A program made the position numbers and the translations under genes. Shown here in pieces: positions 21,054-30,816 of a stretch of DNA of 64,000 nt (the first letter of the stretch is position 1; every line of letters begins with the position of its first letter). Origin of the DNA: Galeopsis tetrahit (taxonomy: Eukaryota; Streptophyta; Magnoliopsida; Lamiales; Lamiaceae); assembly GCA_963675135.1 (NCBI GenBank), contig OY776126.1, positions 23,315,195-23,379,194 on the forward strand, written 5' to 3'. Below the pieces are notes generated by a model. The model was not told the DNA's origin and made no database searches. It was given only the letters and a program-made list of their open reading frames with translations.

Positions 21054-21128
21054 TATTGCTAAATTGGAATTATAGATTTCATTTTTTAAGTTTTATGTAT
21101 TTCGATCAAATATTCAGTTTATTTTTAT

Positions 21129-21209
21129 TATGCGGTGATGAATAACACTGTGACCGGAGACGCTTCGCGTCGTTGACGGTACACAACCCTCTAAGAAGTT
21201 CTGAGCATA
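21129..21209 (+). ncRNA. Box C/D snoRNA, family A copy 2
   Basis: Stem TATGC/GCATA, canonical box C GTGATGA, box D CTGA at 21201-21204, and the same 18S guide CCCTCTAAGAAGTT as copy 1. The different stem sequences of the two copies still pair, which supports selection on structure. Confidence 0.9.
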
Positions 21210-21288
21210 TACTATTTAATTATACTTTCTGTTTTGTTTTTGTTTATTTTCCAGCTTATTGATTTTCCCAGCTTTTCACTGTATTTTT

Positions 21289-21370
21289 GCGATGTGACGA
21301 AGGAATTCATTGTCTGTCAATCCCCTGATTTAAGTGATGTTAAAATTGAATCCCGACAGGTTCTGATCGC
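21289..21370 (+). ncRNA. Box C/D snoRNA, family B copy 3
   Basis: Stem GCGA/TCGC, box C GTGACGA, D' CTGA (in ATCCCCTGATTT), box D CTGA at 21363-21366. The guides are unchanged from copy 2. Confidence 0.87.
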
Positions 21371-21439
21371 TGTTTCTATTGTCAAATTATTATTAATGTT
21401 TTTCTTTATTTTTATTGTTTTATTGTCTGGTCTTTGATT

Positions 21440-21518
21440 TGGCAAGGATGAATCTAATGTGAATGGGTAATTTGCATTTGATTTAATTGTGATGCTACAT
21501 AATCTTGTAGATCTGATT
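21440..21518 (+). ncRNA. Box C/D snoRNA, family C copy 3 (diverged)
   Basis: Box C AGGATGA and box D CTGA (21513-21516) remain and the D' guide TGGGTAATTTGC is kept. However D' has become TTGA, the D guide differs and the terminal stem is weak. Probably decaying. Confidence 0.6.
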
Positions 21519-23220
21519 CTTTTTTCAGACTAATTATATTTAATTTTACTCTACTGTAATGTTTTCTACCATTGTTTGTTGAAATTGAGAACTCGATTTG
21601 ACCGATTGGTTTCTAGTTGCAATTTGATGCATAAATTTGTATAATTGCTGTATACAGAAGTTTTGTACGAAGAAAACAGTATCAGCGTTTGAAGAAGCCA
21701 CCGTTGTTATTGCTACTTGTGTAAATGTTGAATGTAGAAATTTCTGGAGAAGATAGTAGAGTTCGGCACTGAAGCTTTTTGACTGTAATGAAGCCGAATT
21801 ATATCCAATTTCAAAGTACATGAAATTCAAAGTTCAATTTGTGGAATGCATTCTTTCTGTTTTGAAGTTGCACTTTTGAGAATAACTTCATGGTTTAAAG
21901 TTCACTGCTGGTGTTTGGTTGATTATTGTTGTATTACTATTCCCTTTGAGGCCATAATCTTTATTCAGTTAATTCTTCAACAAAACTTTACAATGATGTA
22001 CATTTACTCACTACTATAATTTCAAGTGTAGAGAGAAAGATATTGACACAAATGCGAATTGTAAATTGTGATTATGTTATCTTTTTGGAGAGTGTTTTTT
22101 CCATGTTTTCAAAGTTTTCCATCGCTCCCCAAAAAAAATGCCTTCCTTCATCCGATTTTTTATCATCTGAGTTATTGCAGAAGTGTTTTTTTCCATGATT
22201 TCAACGCTTTCCATCGCTTCTCAAATAATAAAAAATGTCTTCCATCATTCTATTTTATTATAATCTGAGTTATTGCATGGATCGACAGACAGTGAATCTA
22301 ATGTTGGGCAGTCTTAATTGTATGTACTTGAAAAAAGCTTGGGCTGGTATTTCAATGAACTAATAATGATATCAATGTTTTCCGAAAATCTCATTTTTCT
22401 CACATCTTACTATAGTATTAATTCTCCCACTGGGTATTATACATACCCCAAATGATCAACTCTTGTGTAGACAATTATGAAGCAAGAACGCGTAGAAAAG
22501 ATGTTGAACACGCACATTTGGACTTCTTCAAAGTAGATTTGCAAATGTAGCAAATTCTACTTTTCTTTTGAGGACGAATGCGAACTTAATTATTGTGATT
22601 ATTAGTTCGTTAATTCATTAGTGATACCTCAAAAGGTGTAATTGTTAGTTTGTTAATTCATTAGTGATACCACAAAAGGAAGACATTCGAAATAATTCTT
22701 CTACTTGAACTTTTATCTTGAGAGTTAGTTTTAGTTGTTTACTTAGTGTTTATTTGTTTTATTATTGATATTTGCTTTAATTAGTGATATTTGTTTTATT
22801 ATTGACATTTGAAACAATTCTTCTACTTGACATTCGAAACCATTCTGACATATATTTTTGGGGTCTTTCAGGTCCTTGAAACGAAAATCTCATACATTTG
22901 TGGGGATCGTGTTATTTGAAAAGTGCAAAAATACAAATTTAATTTTGAAAGTTAATAGTAAAAATATGTATTTTATATTTCACAAAAACTTATATAAAAT
23001 ATAGATAATTAAGGTAAATTTGCAGCAAAAATTTATGATCAAAGTCAGGTTAAAGCGAGTCAATACGGGTCAATTTTTTTTTTTTTTTAATTTTCAGCTA
23101 TTATTTATAACATGACTAAAATTATGTTACTACAGTACTAAAATTATTTAATTATTTGTGATATCTAATCCTTTGGACAAATTCTCCGTAATATTCTACA
23201 CTTTTAGTATTGTAGTTATA
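21519..23220. other. Spacer downstream of the snoRNA cluster
   Basis: No gene recognised. The first part may be the 3' end of the snoRNA host transcript. Short direct repeats occur at 22085-22250 (TTTTTTCCATG... unit twice) and 22600-22680 (TTCATTAGTGATACC twice, 44 bp apart). Confidence 0.4.
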
Positions 23221-23229
23221 AATTTTGAT

Positions 23230-23402
23230 CTTATAGTAGCAATATGTTTGTGACTTGTTGCGACCTGCAAATTTTTTGGACAACTCCGATCAAGACTTTT
23301 TTTAGCATAGTAAACCACCTGTTTGTGATTTGTTGCGACCTGCAAATTTTTTGGACAACTCGGATCCAGACTTTTTTTGGGCAACTCGGATCCAGACTTT
23401 TG
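23230..23402. repeat. Tandem repeat, about 93-bp unit
   Basis: Two copies containing TTGTTGCGACCTGCAAATTT and GGACAACTC(C/G)GATC, followed by a partial third copy with GGGCAACTCGGATCCAGAC. No function seen. Confidence 0.8.
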
Positions 23403-24130
23403 ACTCGCTGTCTTCTTTAAAATATCTTAATTAAACATATTTAAAATATTTCACACAACTGTTGCTTTTTATATTTTATGCTATTGAATTTTGTGTTTTG
23501 TTTAAATTAATTTTATATTTTTATATTAAATATATCATTTTTTAAAATTTTGTTTATCTATTGATACACAAATATTTAATAAAATATAAATAAAAACTAA
23601 AGATTATTCTCTTACAATATTTGTGTTGTGTTAAATTTTGTGTCCAAGATAATTTTATTATTTGACTCAAATTTAATAATTTTTGTGACATTTTGAGCAA
23701 GAGATGGCCTAATCACTAGCATTGGGTTTAATCTTTTGATTAAAGATGCTAGCTAATTGGTTTTTTTATTTATTTATAATTCAGTTTAATTACCTTAAGT
23801 GTAAGTTGTGTTAAAAAGCTTGTATTTCTCGTTCTGTCGCATGTGCAAAATATGGTTGACATATTGCAAAGCAAACACACTTATGGGGTTGCCATGTAGA
23901 GAATCCTTACCTTCCCCGATCAGACCTCCCTCATGTAAGTAATAATGTACGACGCACCTATATATTATTTTAAATATGTACGTATGAGCTCTCTCATACA
24001 TAGGTTTTGAGTTACGTTTAAAAATTTATATACACTGTACACTAATAAATGGCCGGGGATCTGTAAATGAGTGATTATTTAACTGGTCCGGAGAATTTAA
24101 TTCTGTGGAGTATTTAATTGAGTTGTTGGT
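23403..24130. other. AT-rich spacer
   Basis: Nothing recognised. Confidence 0.4.
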
Positions 24131-24134
24131 ATTG

Positions 24135-24660
24135 TGTGTGTTGGCCTAAGGCCTTTGACATAAGTGGTTCATAGTCAATTAGGCAGCCTCTCACTCAATA
24201 TGTATTGGACTCCTTTTTTCTTTTTCCTATCTTTGAAGTATAGTCAAGAGTTAAGTGTGAAAATTTTGAGGGGAGCCCGATGCAACTAGGTCTTCCTCTC
24301 TACCTATTACAATCTATCTGATCCCAGGTAGAGCTGTTATTCGAACTGAGTCGAGTCGAGTATTTGAGGTTCGAGCTCGACTCGATAACATTGTTGAGTT
24401 AAAAATTGAGCCCAGCTCGACTTGTTAACGAGTCTAACGAGCTTAACAAGTCTATCGAGTTGAGCCGAGTCTAATGGAATTTTTTACAAAAAAATAGTTT
24501 CGAGTCTAACAAGTTGAGCTCGAGCTGGCTCGTTAGTAAATCGAGTATCTAACGAGTCGAGGCGAGTCTTGTTAAGGCTCGATTCGAATAACAACACTAA
24601 TCCGAGGTGACTGAGCCGGTGCATGTTGAGAATCAACGGAGACGACGAAGAGACCAACGT
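24135..24660. repeat. Dispersed repeat copy 1 (partner at 27466)
   Basis: The sequence from TTGGCCTAAGGCCTTTGACA to CAACGGAGACGACGAA matches 27466-27722 along its length, except for the 271-bp insertion at 24329-24599. It looks like part of an LTR or retroposon with unknown ends. Confidence 0.75.
24329..24599. mobile_element. hAT-type MITE, 271 bp
   Basis: Ends TAGAGCTGTTATTCGAA and TTCGAATAACAACACTA are inverted repeats. The flanks ATCCCAGG (24321-24328) and ATCCGAGG (24600-24607) are an 8-bp duplication with one change. The related repeat at 27466-27722 has no insertion at this point and serves as the empty site. The interior is dense in GAGTCGAG/AACGAG words, the subterminal repeats. Confidence 0.9.
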
Positions 24661-25160
24661 GGAAGGTTCTCCATGGTAGAAGAATACTGGTTAACAATGG
24701 TGACGTCAGATGTGTATTTGTTCCGAAGTCGGTTAACCAACTAAGTATTTTTCTCGTGTTCAATAGTTCGTTTCTTTGGACAAATGACGTTTGGCTTGCT
24801 TGTATGGTAGTTTTTGTTTTAATTTGGCAAATGCACAATTTGATAAGTGTTTTTGGGACATTTAACTTTGTTCCGGCATCTCAGATGCAACTTTAAAGCT
24901 GTTGTATGCTCATGTTTTTTCTGCTGTAAACAACGGCAGGTTGATGATAGTTGTTGGTTTTCCTAGCTAGTAATTCTGTTGATAAAGCTTTTGCTGTGTA
25001 ACAAGGGACTCATTTTTGTTATTACGTCTTTAATTTAGTTTCAACATACTGTATTTTATTACTCAAAATTAACTGTGAATCAGATTAGAAAAACATTAAT
25101 GGTATTACAATGGAATCAAATAATGAAAGAATGAAGAATTCGTGTAATCGAACAAATGCA
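24661..25160. other. Spacer downstream of the XTH gene
   Basis: No gene. The right end should hold the 3' UTR of the XTH gene. Confidence 0.4.
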
Positions 25161-25166
25161 ATTTGA

Positions 25167-26132
25167 TCAGAATCTGGATCGGTTGCATTCAGGAGGGAAT
25201 CCGTTGGGAAATCTTTTGGAATCAGAGCAGTAATTGTAGGTCATGTGCTTCTGCTGCACCCATCTCAATCTGTTCCTCTCTTTCGCATCAAGTTCCTTCG
25301 TTTGCCACGATCTCGTCGCCTCCGCGTTCACTGAATTCGCCGATGCACCGTCGACGCAGGATCCAGCGGCGTCGCAGGCGTTGATGTTGAAGTTACGGTA
25401 AGTGGCGGAAAAGGGAGCTTTGGTCCAGTCGGTTTTGACGAGGCCGCCTTGGGTGGCCCATTCATCGGCGTTCCACAGGCTGCAGTAGACCCTCATGGGT
25501 TGGCTCTTTGGGAATGGAGTGCCGATTGCTGCTTGGTTGTTGTTGTACACTCTGATTGGAATGCTGTCCACCATGAATATGATGCGTTGAGAATTCCAGA
25601 GGATAGAGTAGTTGTGGAAGGATGTAGTTGGATTGAACCACAGTTGGAATTGCTGCTCCTTTTCGCCTTTGCCCTGAGAGTAAACATTGGTGTGAAGAGT
25701 GTATGGCTCTCCTGTTGAATTCCCCAGAAATTCAAAGTCGATTTCATCGTGCCCTGCTCCCATAGAAGACAACTGCAATTAATGCAAAATCATCATCAGC
25801 ATATATTTATATATAAAAGAGAGGAGGAGCAAATGAAATATTAGTGAGAGACATACGTAGAATGTGGTCACTGTTCCAGCGGAATTACCAGGGACGAGCT
25901 TCAGCTGCATATCGAATCGTCCGAACAAATACTCCTTCTTTGACTGGAAACCCGACCCGGAAGTCTGGTCCAGAGACAATGTCAGCGTCCGCCCACCTTC
26001 TACAATCTTCACGCGGTCGCCGCCGTAGGTCACGTCGGCGTCGCGGTAGAAATCGGCAGATGCGCAACTGAAGGACAATAGAACTAGAAGCAGCAGCACT
26101 AAACTAGAGAGGGATTGTGAAAATGTTGCCAT
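25167..26132 (-). CDS. XTH: Xyloglucan endotransglucosylase/hydrolase (XTH)
   Basis: Exon 1 is 26132-25857 and exon 2 is 25772-25167, joined in phase 0 across a GTATGT...GCAG intron, giving 293 residues, the usual XTH length. Residues 1-26 are a hydrophobic signal peptide. The GH16 domain carries the catalytic motif HDEIDFEFLGN, in which the two Glu are nucleophile and acid/base. An NST N-glycosylation site follows directly. The C-terminal XET_C part has the conserved cysteines (C-x-S/W and YNYCSDSKRFP) and RWVQ. XTHs cut and rejoin xyloglucan in the cell wall during growth. The sequence is closest in style to group II (TCH4/XTH22-25), so transferase activity is likely. The TATA box lies about 96 bases upstream of the ATG. 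Confidence 0.95.
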
Positions 26133-26227
26133 TATAATTTAATTAATTTGCAGCTGAGACTTGAGAGGAGAGAAAGATGGTGATGTTTTGGTTTAGGATG
26201 ATGGAAATAGAATGGTGAATGGAAGAG

Positions 26228-26236
26228 TATATATAG
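26228..26236 (-). promoter_or_regulatory. TATA box of the XTH gene
   Basis: CTATATATA on the minus strand, 96 bases upstream of the start codon at 26132. Confidence 0.65.
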
Positions 26237-26239
26237 AGA

Positions 26240-26650
26240 AGGTGAGGCCAGCTGTAGACGAGTGAAATAGGAAGAATCCGTTGTGAAAATGAGCTGGCTC
26301 CATTGTGAAAGTAAATGAGCTTTAAAGTTTTCTGTTTGGCATCTGTTTTACTTTATTAAAATAAAGGTCAATAATTCCACGAAGCTTCTAGTTAACGCGC
26401 GGTCGTGCTATTGGGTCGGTGGCGTCTCTGCTTATTTTTGAGAAACTAATTATGATCTATACATATAATGCCATCATTCAAGAATAATGTATTTAAAAAT
26501 TGGTACAGTTTAAGTTTAATTACTGATGGAGTATGTAAATTTTGTGAATAATTATAACATAGTAAAAATATTTTACATGAACTACTTACTAATTTTCTTT
26601 AAGCAAATTTATAGAAATATCCTCTTATCACTATAAAATTCAATCTGTAA
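26240..26650. other. XTH upstream region and spacer
   Basis: No gene. The proximal part is the XTH promoter. No specific further element is identified with confidence. Confidence 0.4.
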
Positions 26651-26659
26651 ATGATATGG

Positions 26660-27345
26660 GAGGTTGATGAGAGAGTTAGATCTCTCATTCATTGTTCTAA
26701 TTCCCAAAAATGGAAGAAGCGACAAGCATGAACGACTATAGGTCGATTTCTCTAATTAGAGGGATTTACAAAATCATCTCAAGGGTACTTTCAAGGAGAT
26801 TAAGTATAGTGTTGGAATCAATTATTTTGGACCAACAAAGTGCCTCAATGGTGGATGGCAGATCCTTAACGATGTGATGGTCTTGAATGAGGCAATTAAG
26901 GAGGTCAAATGAAGGAAAACGTAAATGTATATTTTTCAAAATTGACTTTGCAATGACATACAATTCTGTAAAATGGAACTATTGAAAAATGTTGTTGGAA
27001 ATATTTAATTTCCATTCCAACGGAATTTCGTGGATGATGGAGTGTATATCTAAGACTTATGCTTCGGTGTTAGTTAGTGATAGCCCCTCGAGAGAATTCA
27101 AACTAGAACGGGGATTAAGGAAGGGATACGCTGCCCCCCTCCCCCTTTCTTTTCTTCTAGCGGTTGGAGGCTTGAGTATTATGATGTCAAAAACTGTGAA
27201 CTTAGGGTTGCTTGAACCCGTTGAGATTGGTAGGAAGAAAGTTCGTGTATCTCAATTGTAATTCGTGGATGCTACAATTTTTATGGGTAGCAAAGATGGA
27301 AAACGCATGGTTTATAAGAAGTTGATTAATAGCAAATTGTGCATG
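26660..27345 (+). pseudogene. LINE reverse-transcriptase fragment, dead
   Basis: The shifting frames still show L1-type RT blocks: FIVLIPKNG with a decayed DYRPISL equivalent, LNDVMVLNEAIKEVK, FKIDF-AKAYDSVKW-like remnants, and an open piece at 26989-27261 with ISWMMECISKTYASVLVSDS. The catalytic block expected as FADD reads as a stop followed by FVDA (27258-27272), so the active-site Asp pair is lost. Several stops and frameshifts are present. No poly-A tail or TSD was found. It covers an earlier part of ORF2 than the fragment at 3.7-5.1 kb. Confidence 0.85.
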
Positions 27346-27465
27346 ATTTTAGTTGTATAGGGTGCGATTTATTGCACATGATTGTGCTAGAAATTGCAAG
27401 CTCCAAAAAGGAAGAGAGTGAATTGTGCAACATGTGAATTTTGAATTAGAATATTCTATTGGCTG

Positions 27466-27722
27466 GCCCAAGGCCTTAACACAAGTAGTGTATAGTTAAC
27501 ATGTTGCCCTAATTGTTTATATCTTAGGCGGTTCACTCAAAACTATAGGAGTCTGTTCTTTCTTCTTTCTCTCTATGAAGTATAATCTAGAGTTGAGGGT
27601 GAGAGTCTTGAGTGTGGAGTGCTATCATACGTAACTTGGTTTTCCTCTCTACCTATCCCAATCGATCTGATTCCATGTGTCTGAGCCGATATCTGTCGTA
27701 TTTCAACGGAGACGACGAAAAG
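27466..27722. repeat. Dispersed repeat copy 2 (partner at 24135)
   Basis: Matches 24135-24660 without the hAT MITE. It shares CTCTCTACCTAT and CAACGGAGACGACGAA. Confidence 0.75.
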
Positions 27723-28165
27723 ACCCAACATGTTCTATCATCTTTTTTTATCTTGCACATACTAATGATCAAGGGCATACTAATGAATTCAAGGGCGGAC
27801 CTTAAGCTTGACTAAGGTGGGCTATAGCCCATCCCAATTTTTTTTTTTTTTTTATTATATATATATAATATAAAAAAATAAATAAGAAGAAATTTTACTG
27901 TTTTCGCCATAGCAATTCGTCGCTCACTTCTGATCCAGGAGGAAAATTCGAGTGAAAATATTTAATGTGATTTAATTTGATTTGTAAAAATACCGTGTAT
28001 AAAATAGAGAAACAAATTATAATTTTAGTTGAGAGATTTTTGGAATAAAGATTTAAAGAATTGAAATAATTTGAAGATAAAGTTATAATCTAAAATGCTT
28101 GAATTTAAATGGGCTTTAATATAATTTATCTCAATAAATTAGAAAATATCGTATAACATTAAAGT

Positions 28166-28169
28166 AAAT

Positions 28170-28201
<32 letters not shown>
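28166..28201. repeat. (TA)n microsatellite
   Basis: About 16 TA units at the left border of the GC-richer block. Confidence 0.95.
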
Positions 28202-28204
<3 letters not shown>

Positions 28205-29354
28205 TGCTTTCATTTCCCCTGTATGGAGCACTGAGTTACTTACGTTACGGTCTTCAGCAGGTAGGCTGCACTCTAGGCGGCTAGGAATGCTCGCCAGACC
28301 CGACTTCTTTCATTTCCTATGTTATGTTCCCAAGGACTCTAGTAAAATGGTAGGCGGCTAGGAATGCTCGCCAGACCCGACTTCTTTCATTTCCTATGTT
28401 ATGTTCCCAAGGACTCTAGTAAAATGGTTTTTGCGCTTTGGATGCGTGTCAAAGCGATCGAAGAGATCGTCGAAAACTACATCCGTTGCTCTATCCATAT
28501 CCGTGGGGTCTTCAATAGTCAGCCCCAGCATCCATCCCTTTCTCCTTCAAGACTTCAGCAATCGACTTGATCATTGATTCGTTCTCTCTGGCGTTCCACC
28601 AATTTGTATTCCCGCGAGTTGGAGAGCTCTTTCCAGTTTTCCTGCTCGAGAGCATCCCACAGGTCATCCTGAGGGATTGTATCCGAAACAACAATCGAAA
28701 TTTGCATCTATGGGAATATCCATACCACTAGTGGATGGAAGAGCCTGTATAGAGTCTAAAAAAGGGAAGACAGCCTCCATGAGTTCATTCATATCGGTTT
28801 CTTTTTTTCATTCTGCTCCCCCAAAGAAAAAAGAGAGACTTGCTCTCCCAATGAAGGAAGACGGGAATCGCTTTTGCTTTCTTTTCCTCTACACCCGTAT
28901 TTCGGGTTGACCCTTGGAACCACTACAAACGGGAAAGCAGCTAACAACTCTCGGGCTAGAAGATAATAAGCAGTGAAGCGAATGCCGCTAGTGGCAACGT
29001 CGAAAGAGCTTGCTGATCTACTTTTCTGTGCTTTAGTCGACAGGTTGGTGTCCTCGGACAGCTTTCCCGATACAGAGTTGGAGGTTAGGCGAGTTAGACG
29101 ATTTTCCGCCCTTAGCCACACCTCTGCTTTCTCGTTAACTGCCTTTCGCTTCGACGGCTGCGTTTTTCATTTTCTACGGGTTTAGTCGACGGGTTTCCGC
29201 ACCGGTGGCTGCCTCGGATGAGATCCTTTGCCTTTGATTGCCTTACCCTTCCACTCTATAGTTCCCCTCTCACCCGGCTTAATATCAGGATTTCTTACCA
29301 GAAAAGAATCGGCTATTGAGTAGGCACTCGTAGCAGCAAGATAGGTTGTCTTTG

Positions 29355-29357
<3 letters not shown>
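28202..29357. other. Foreign-looking block, possible mitochondrial insertion (NUMT)
   Basis: Between two (AT)n tracts the composition jumps from very AT-rich to near 45-50% GC by eye, with the CTTTC/CTCTCCC/GGAAG word use of plant mitochondrial spacer DNA. It is free of the local repeat families. Short coding-like pieces on the minus strand (QDDLWDALEQENWKELSNSR near 28625-28680, and an Asp-rich DRATDVVFDDLFDRFDTHPK near 28430-28490) are in different frames and I do not recognise them. A 77-bp perfect tandem duplication lies at its left end. Mitochondrial origin is an inference from style, not from an identified mitochondrial gene. Confidence 0.4.
28274..28427. repeat. Perfect 77-bp tandem duplication
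   Basis: 28274-28350 and 28351-28427 appear identical, starting TAGGCGGCTAGGAATGCTCG. The identity implies a recent event or an assembly artefact. Confidence 0.93.

Positions 29358-29401
<44 letters not shown>
29357..29401. repeat. (AT)n microsatellite
   Basis: About 22 AT units at the right border of the GC-richer block. Confidence 0.95.
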
Positions 29402-29404
<3 letters not shown>

Positions 29405-29492
29405 ACGGGTATTACAGTTTGATTCATTTTCTTCAAGATTAGATTTCTTTTTTCAAGACTTTTTTTATTTAATTCATTTTATTAATTTTGCA

Positions 29493-29793
29493 CTCCCTCC
29501 ATTTTTATTACATGTCTTTATATAGCTTTTAATAATTAAGGTTGCATTTTTACGTTAATAATACACTTAATTAATAATAAATTAAAGTTACATTTTTATG
29601 TTAAACTTTAATAATATCCTAATTAATGATAGTTAATTTTGATATAGAAAACTCAAGTGCATTGGTTAATCATGAAAAATAGATTGGTGAGAAATTAATG
29701 GAGTAAAATTGAGATATTTTACTAAAAATTGACAAATATTATAAAAATAGTGAAAAAAAAACTAAAAAGATCGTTAATAAAAAATGGAGGGAG
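29493..29793. mobile_element. Stowaway-like MITE, about 300 bp
   Basis: Ends CTCCCTCCATTTTTATTACA and the inverse ...AATAAAAAATGGAGGGAG, flanked by CA on the left (a decayed TA) and TA on the right. Same superfamily as the copies at 9.4 and 36.8 kb but a different family. Nested within the composite repeat. Confidence 0.85.
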
Positions 29794-30139
29794 TATTTGA
29801 TTTTTTAATATGTTACGAATAATTATGTTATGCATTGTTATTTAATTCATTTTATTAATTTTGTGTTTGATGCTTGTATAAATTTTGTACTGTATTTTAC
29901 ACTTTAAGTTACCATTGCTATGACCGAACAAACATTTTTAGTTACGAAACATGTCAGAAGTGTTCTTTGAAATAAAAAGGAGAGTAATTATGGTTGTTTA
30001 TATTGAAATAAAATTGTTTAAGAACATGATCCTATTATCCATGAATTATATAGGATAAAAAAATAGTATAAATAATTTTTTCTACACTGTAATTTTTTTA
30101 GTCTTTCAGCCCGCCCTAAATTTAAATTTTGGCTCCGCA

Positions 30140-30800
30140 CTTGCTAATGATACCATGTAGGATGGATACCACCAAATGACTGAGAATAGATCCAACCTTG
30201 CCCTTTGTTAGATGAACCTGTTTCTTTACAACAGTTTTCTGAAAGATAAAAAGGAATATTATGTGGCTGTTTGCAACACTTTTTAGTAAGGAGAAAGATA
30301 AAAATAATAAGAATAATATTATTTTAAAAAAAATGAATGAGAATAATTAAATTCAATAGTTAGTAAGAAAATTAAAATTGGAGGAACATCCTTCTCAGGT
30401 TTTAAATTGCACAAGTCGAGGGAGTACAAACATTAGAAAAACTATTTATTTTTTAAACTGAAAGCTAAATAAACCTAGCCTAAACACGGCATTAGTAAAC
30501 CTAGCATAAAGAAAAGATTTTGGGTAATGAATAGTGAATATGCAATGTATTTCTTGCAATTGATGTTCCTCTCTCCAACTTTCCAGCAAGAAAATCCTCT
30601 TTTCGAAATCACTAAAAGCTGATTTTCTCACTCTTACCTCCACCAACAGTAAGAAGCAGGGTCGTCCCCAGGAAATACCCTATACCCAGATCAAGAAAGT
30701 CGCAAGCTTTTTTCCAGGATTTTATTGCCTAGTTTGAAACCGGGAAACACCAATTTAGAGAAGGTAACGAAAGGCCAGCGTTTGTGCGTGATTGTGATTC
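30140..30800. other. Upstream region of the PGPP1-like gene
   Basis: No separate gene. 30560-30816 is probably 5' UTR. In the main frame a TAA lies two codons before the ATG at 30817, so the annotated start is the first possible one in that exon. Confidence 0.4.
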
Positions 30801-30816
30801 AGGAATTTAATCAAAC

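Larger units (their letters stand above)
27793..30134. mobile_element. Composite repeat ending in GGCGGA.../...CTCCGCA
   Basis: The left edge (AGGGCGGACCTTAAGC, GGGCTATAGCCCATCCC) and right edge (CAGCCCGCCC...GGCTCCGCA) are rough inverses. Similar edges bound a second copy at 51604-52105, and a left edge is seen at 63395. CTAATGA occurs just outside both ends. The interior holds two (AT)n tracts, a GC-richer foreign-looking block (28202-29357) and a Stowaway-like MITE. Boundaries are tentative. Confidence 0.5.

Noticed and set aside
24135..24660. Simple segmental duplication of 24.1 and 27.5 kb
   Set aside because: The shared part looks like a retroelement fragment, so two insertions of one family explain it better than duplication of the locus.
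25163..26071. Plus-strand frames over the XTH gene
   Set aside because: Reverse-strand shadows of a well-supported XTH with catalytic motif and splice sites.
28620..28740. A functional organellar gene in the GC-richer block
   Set aside because: The readable pieces are under 60 codons, in different frames and match nothing I recognise.
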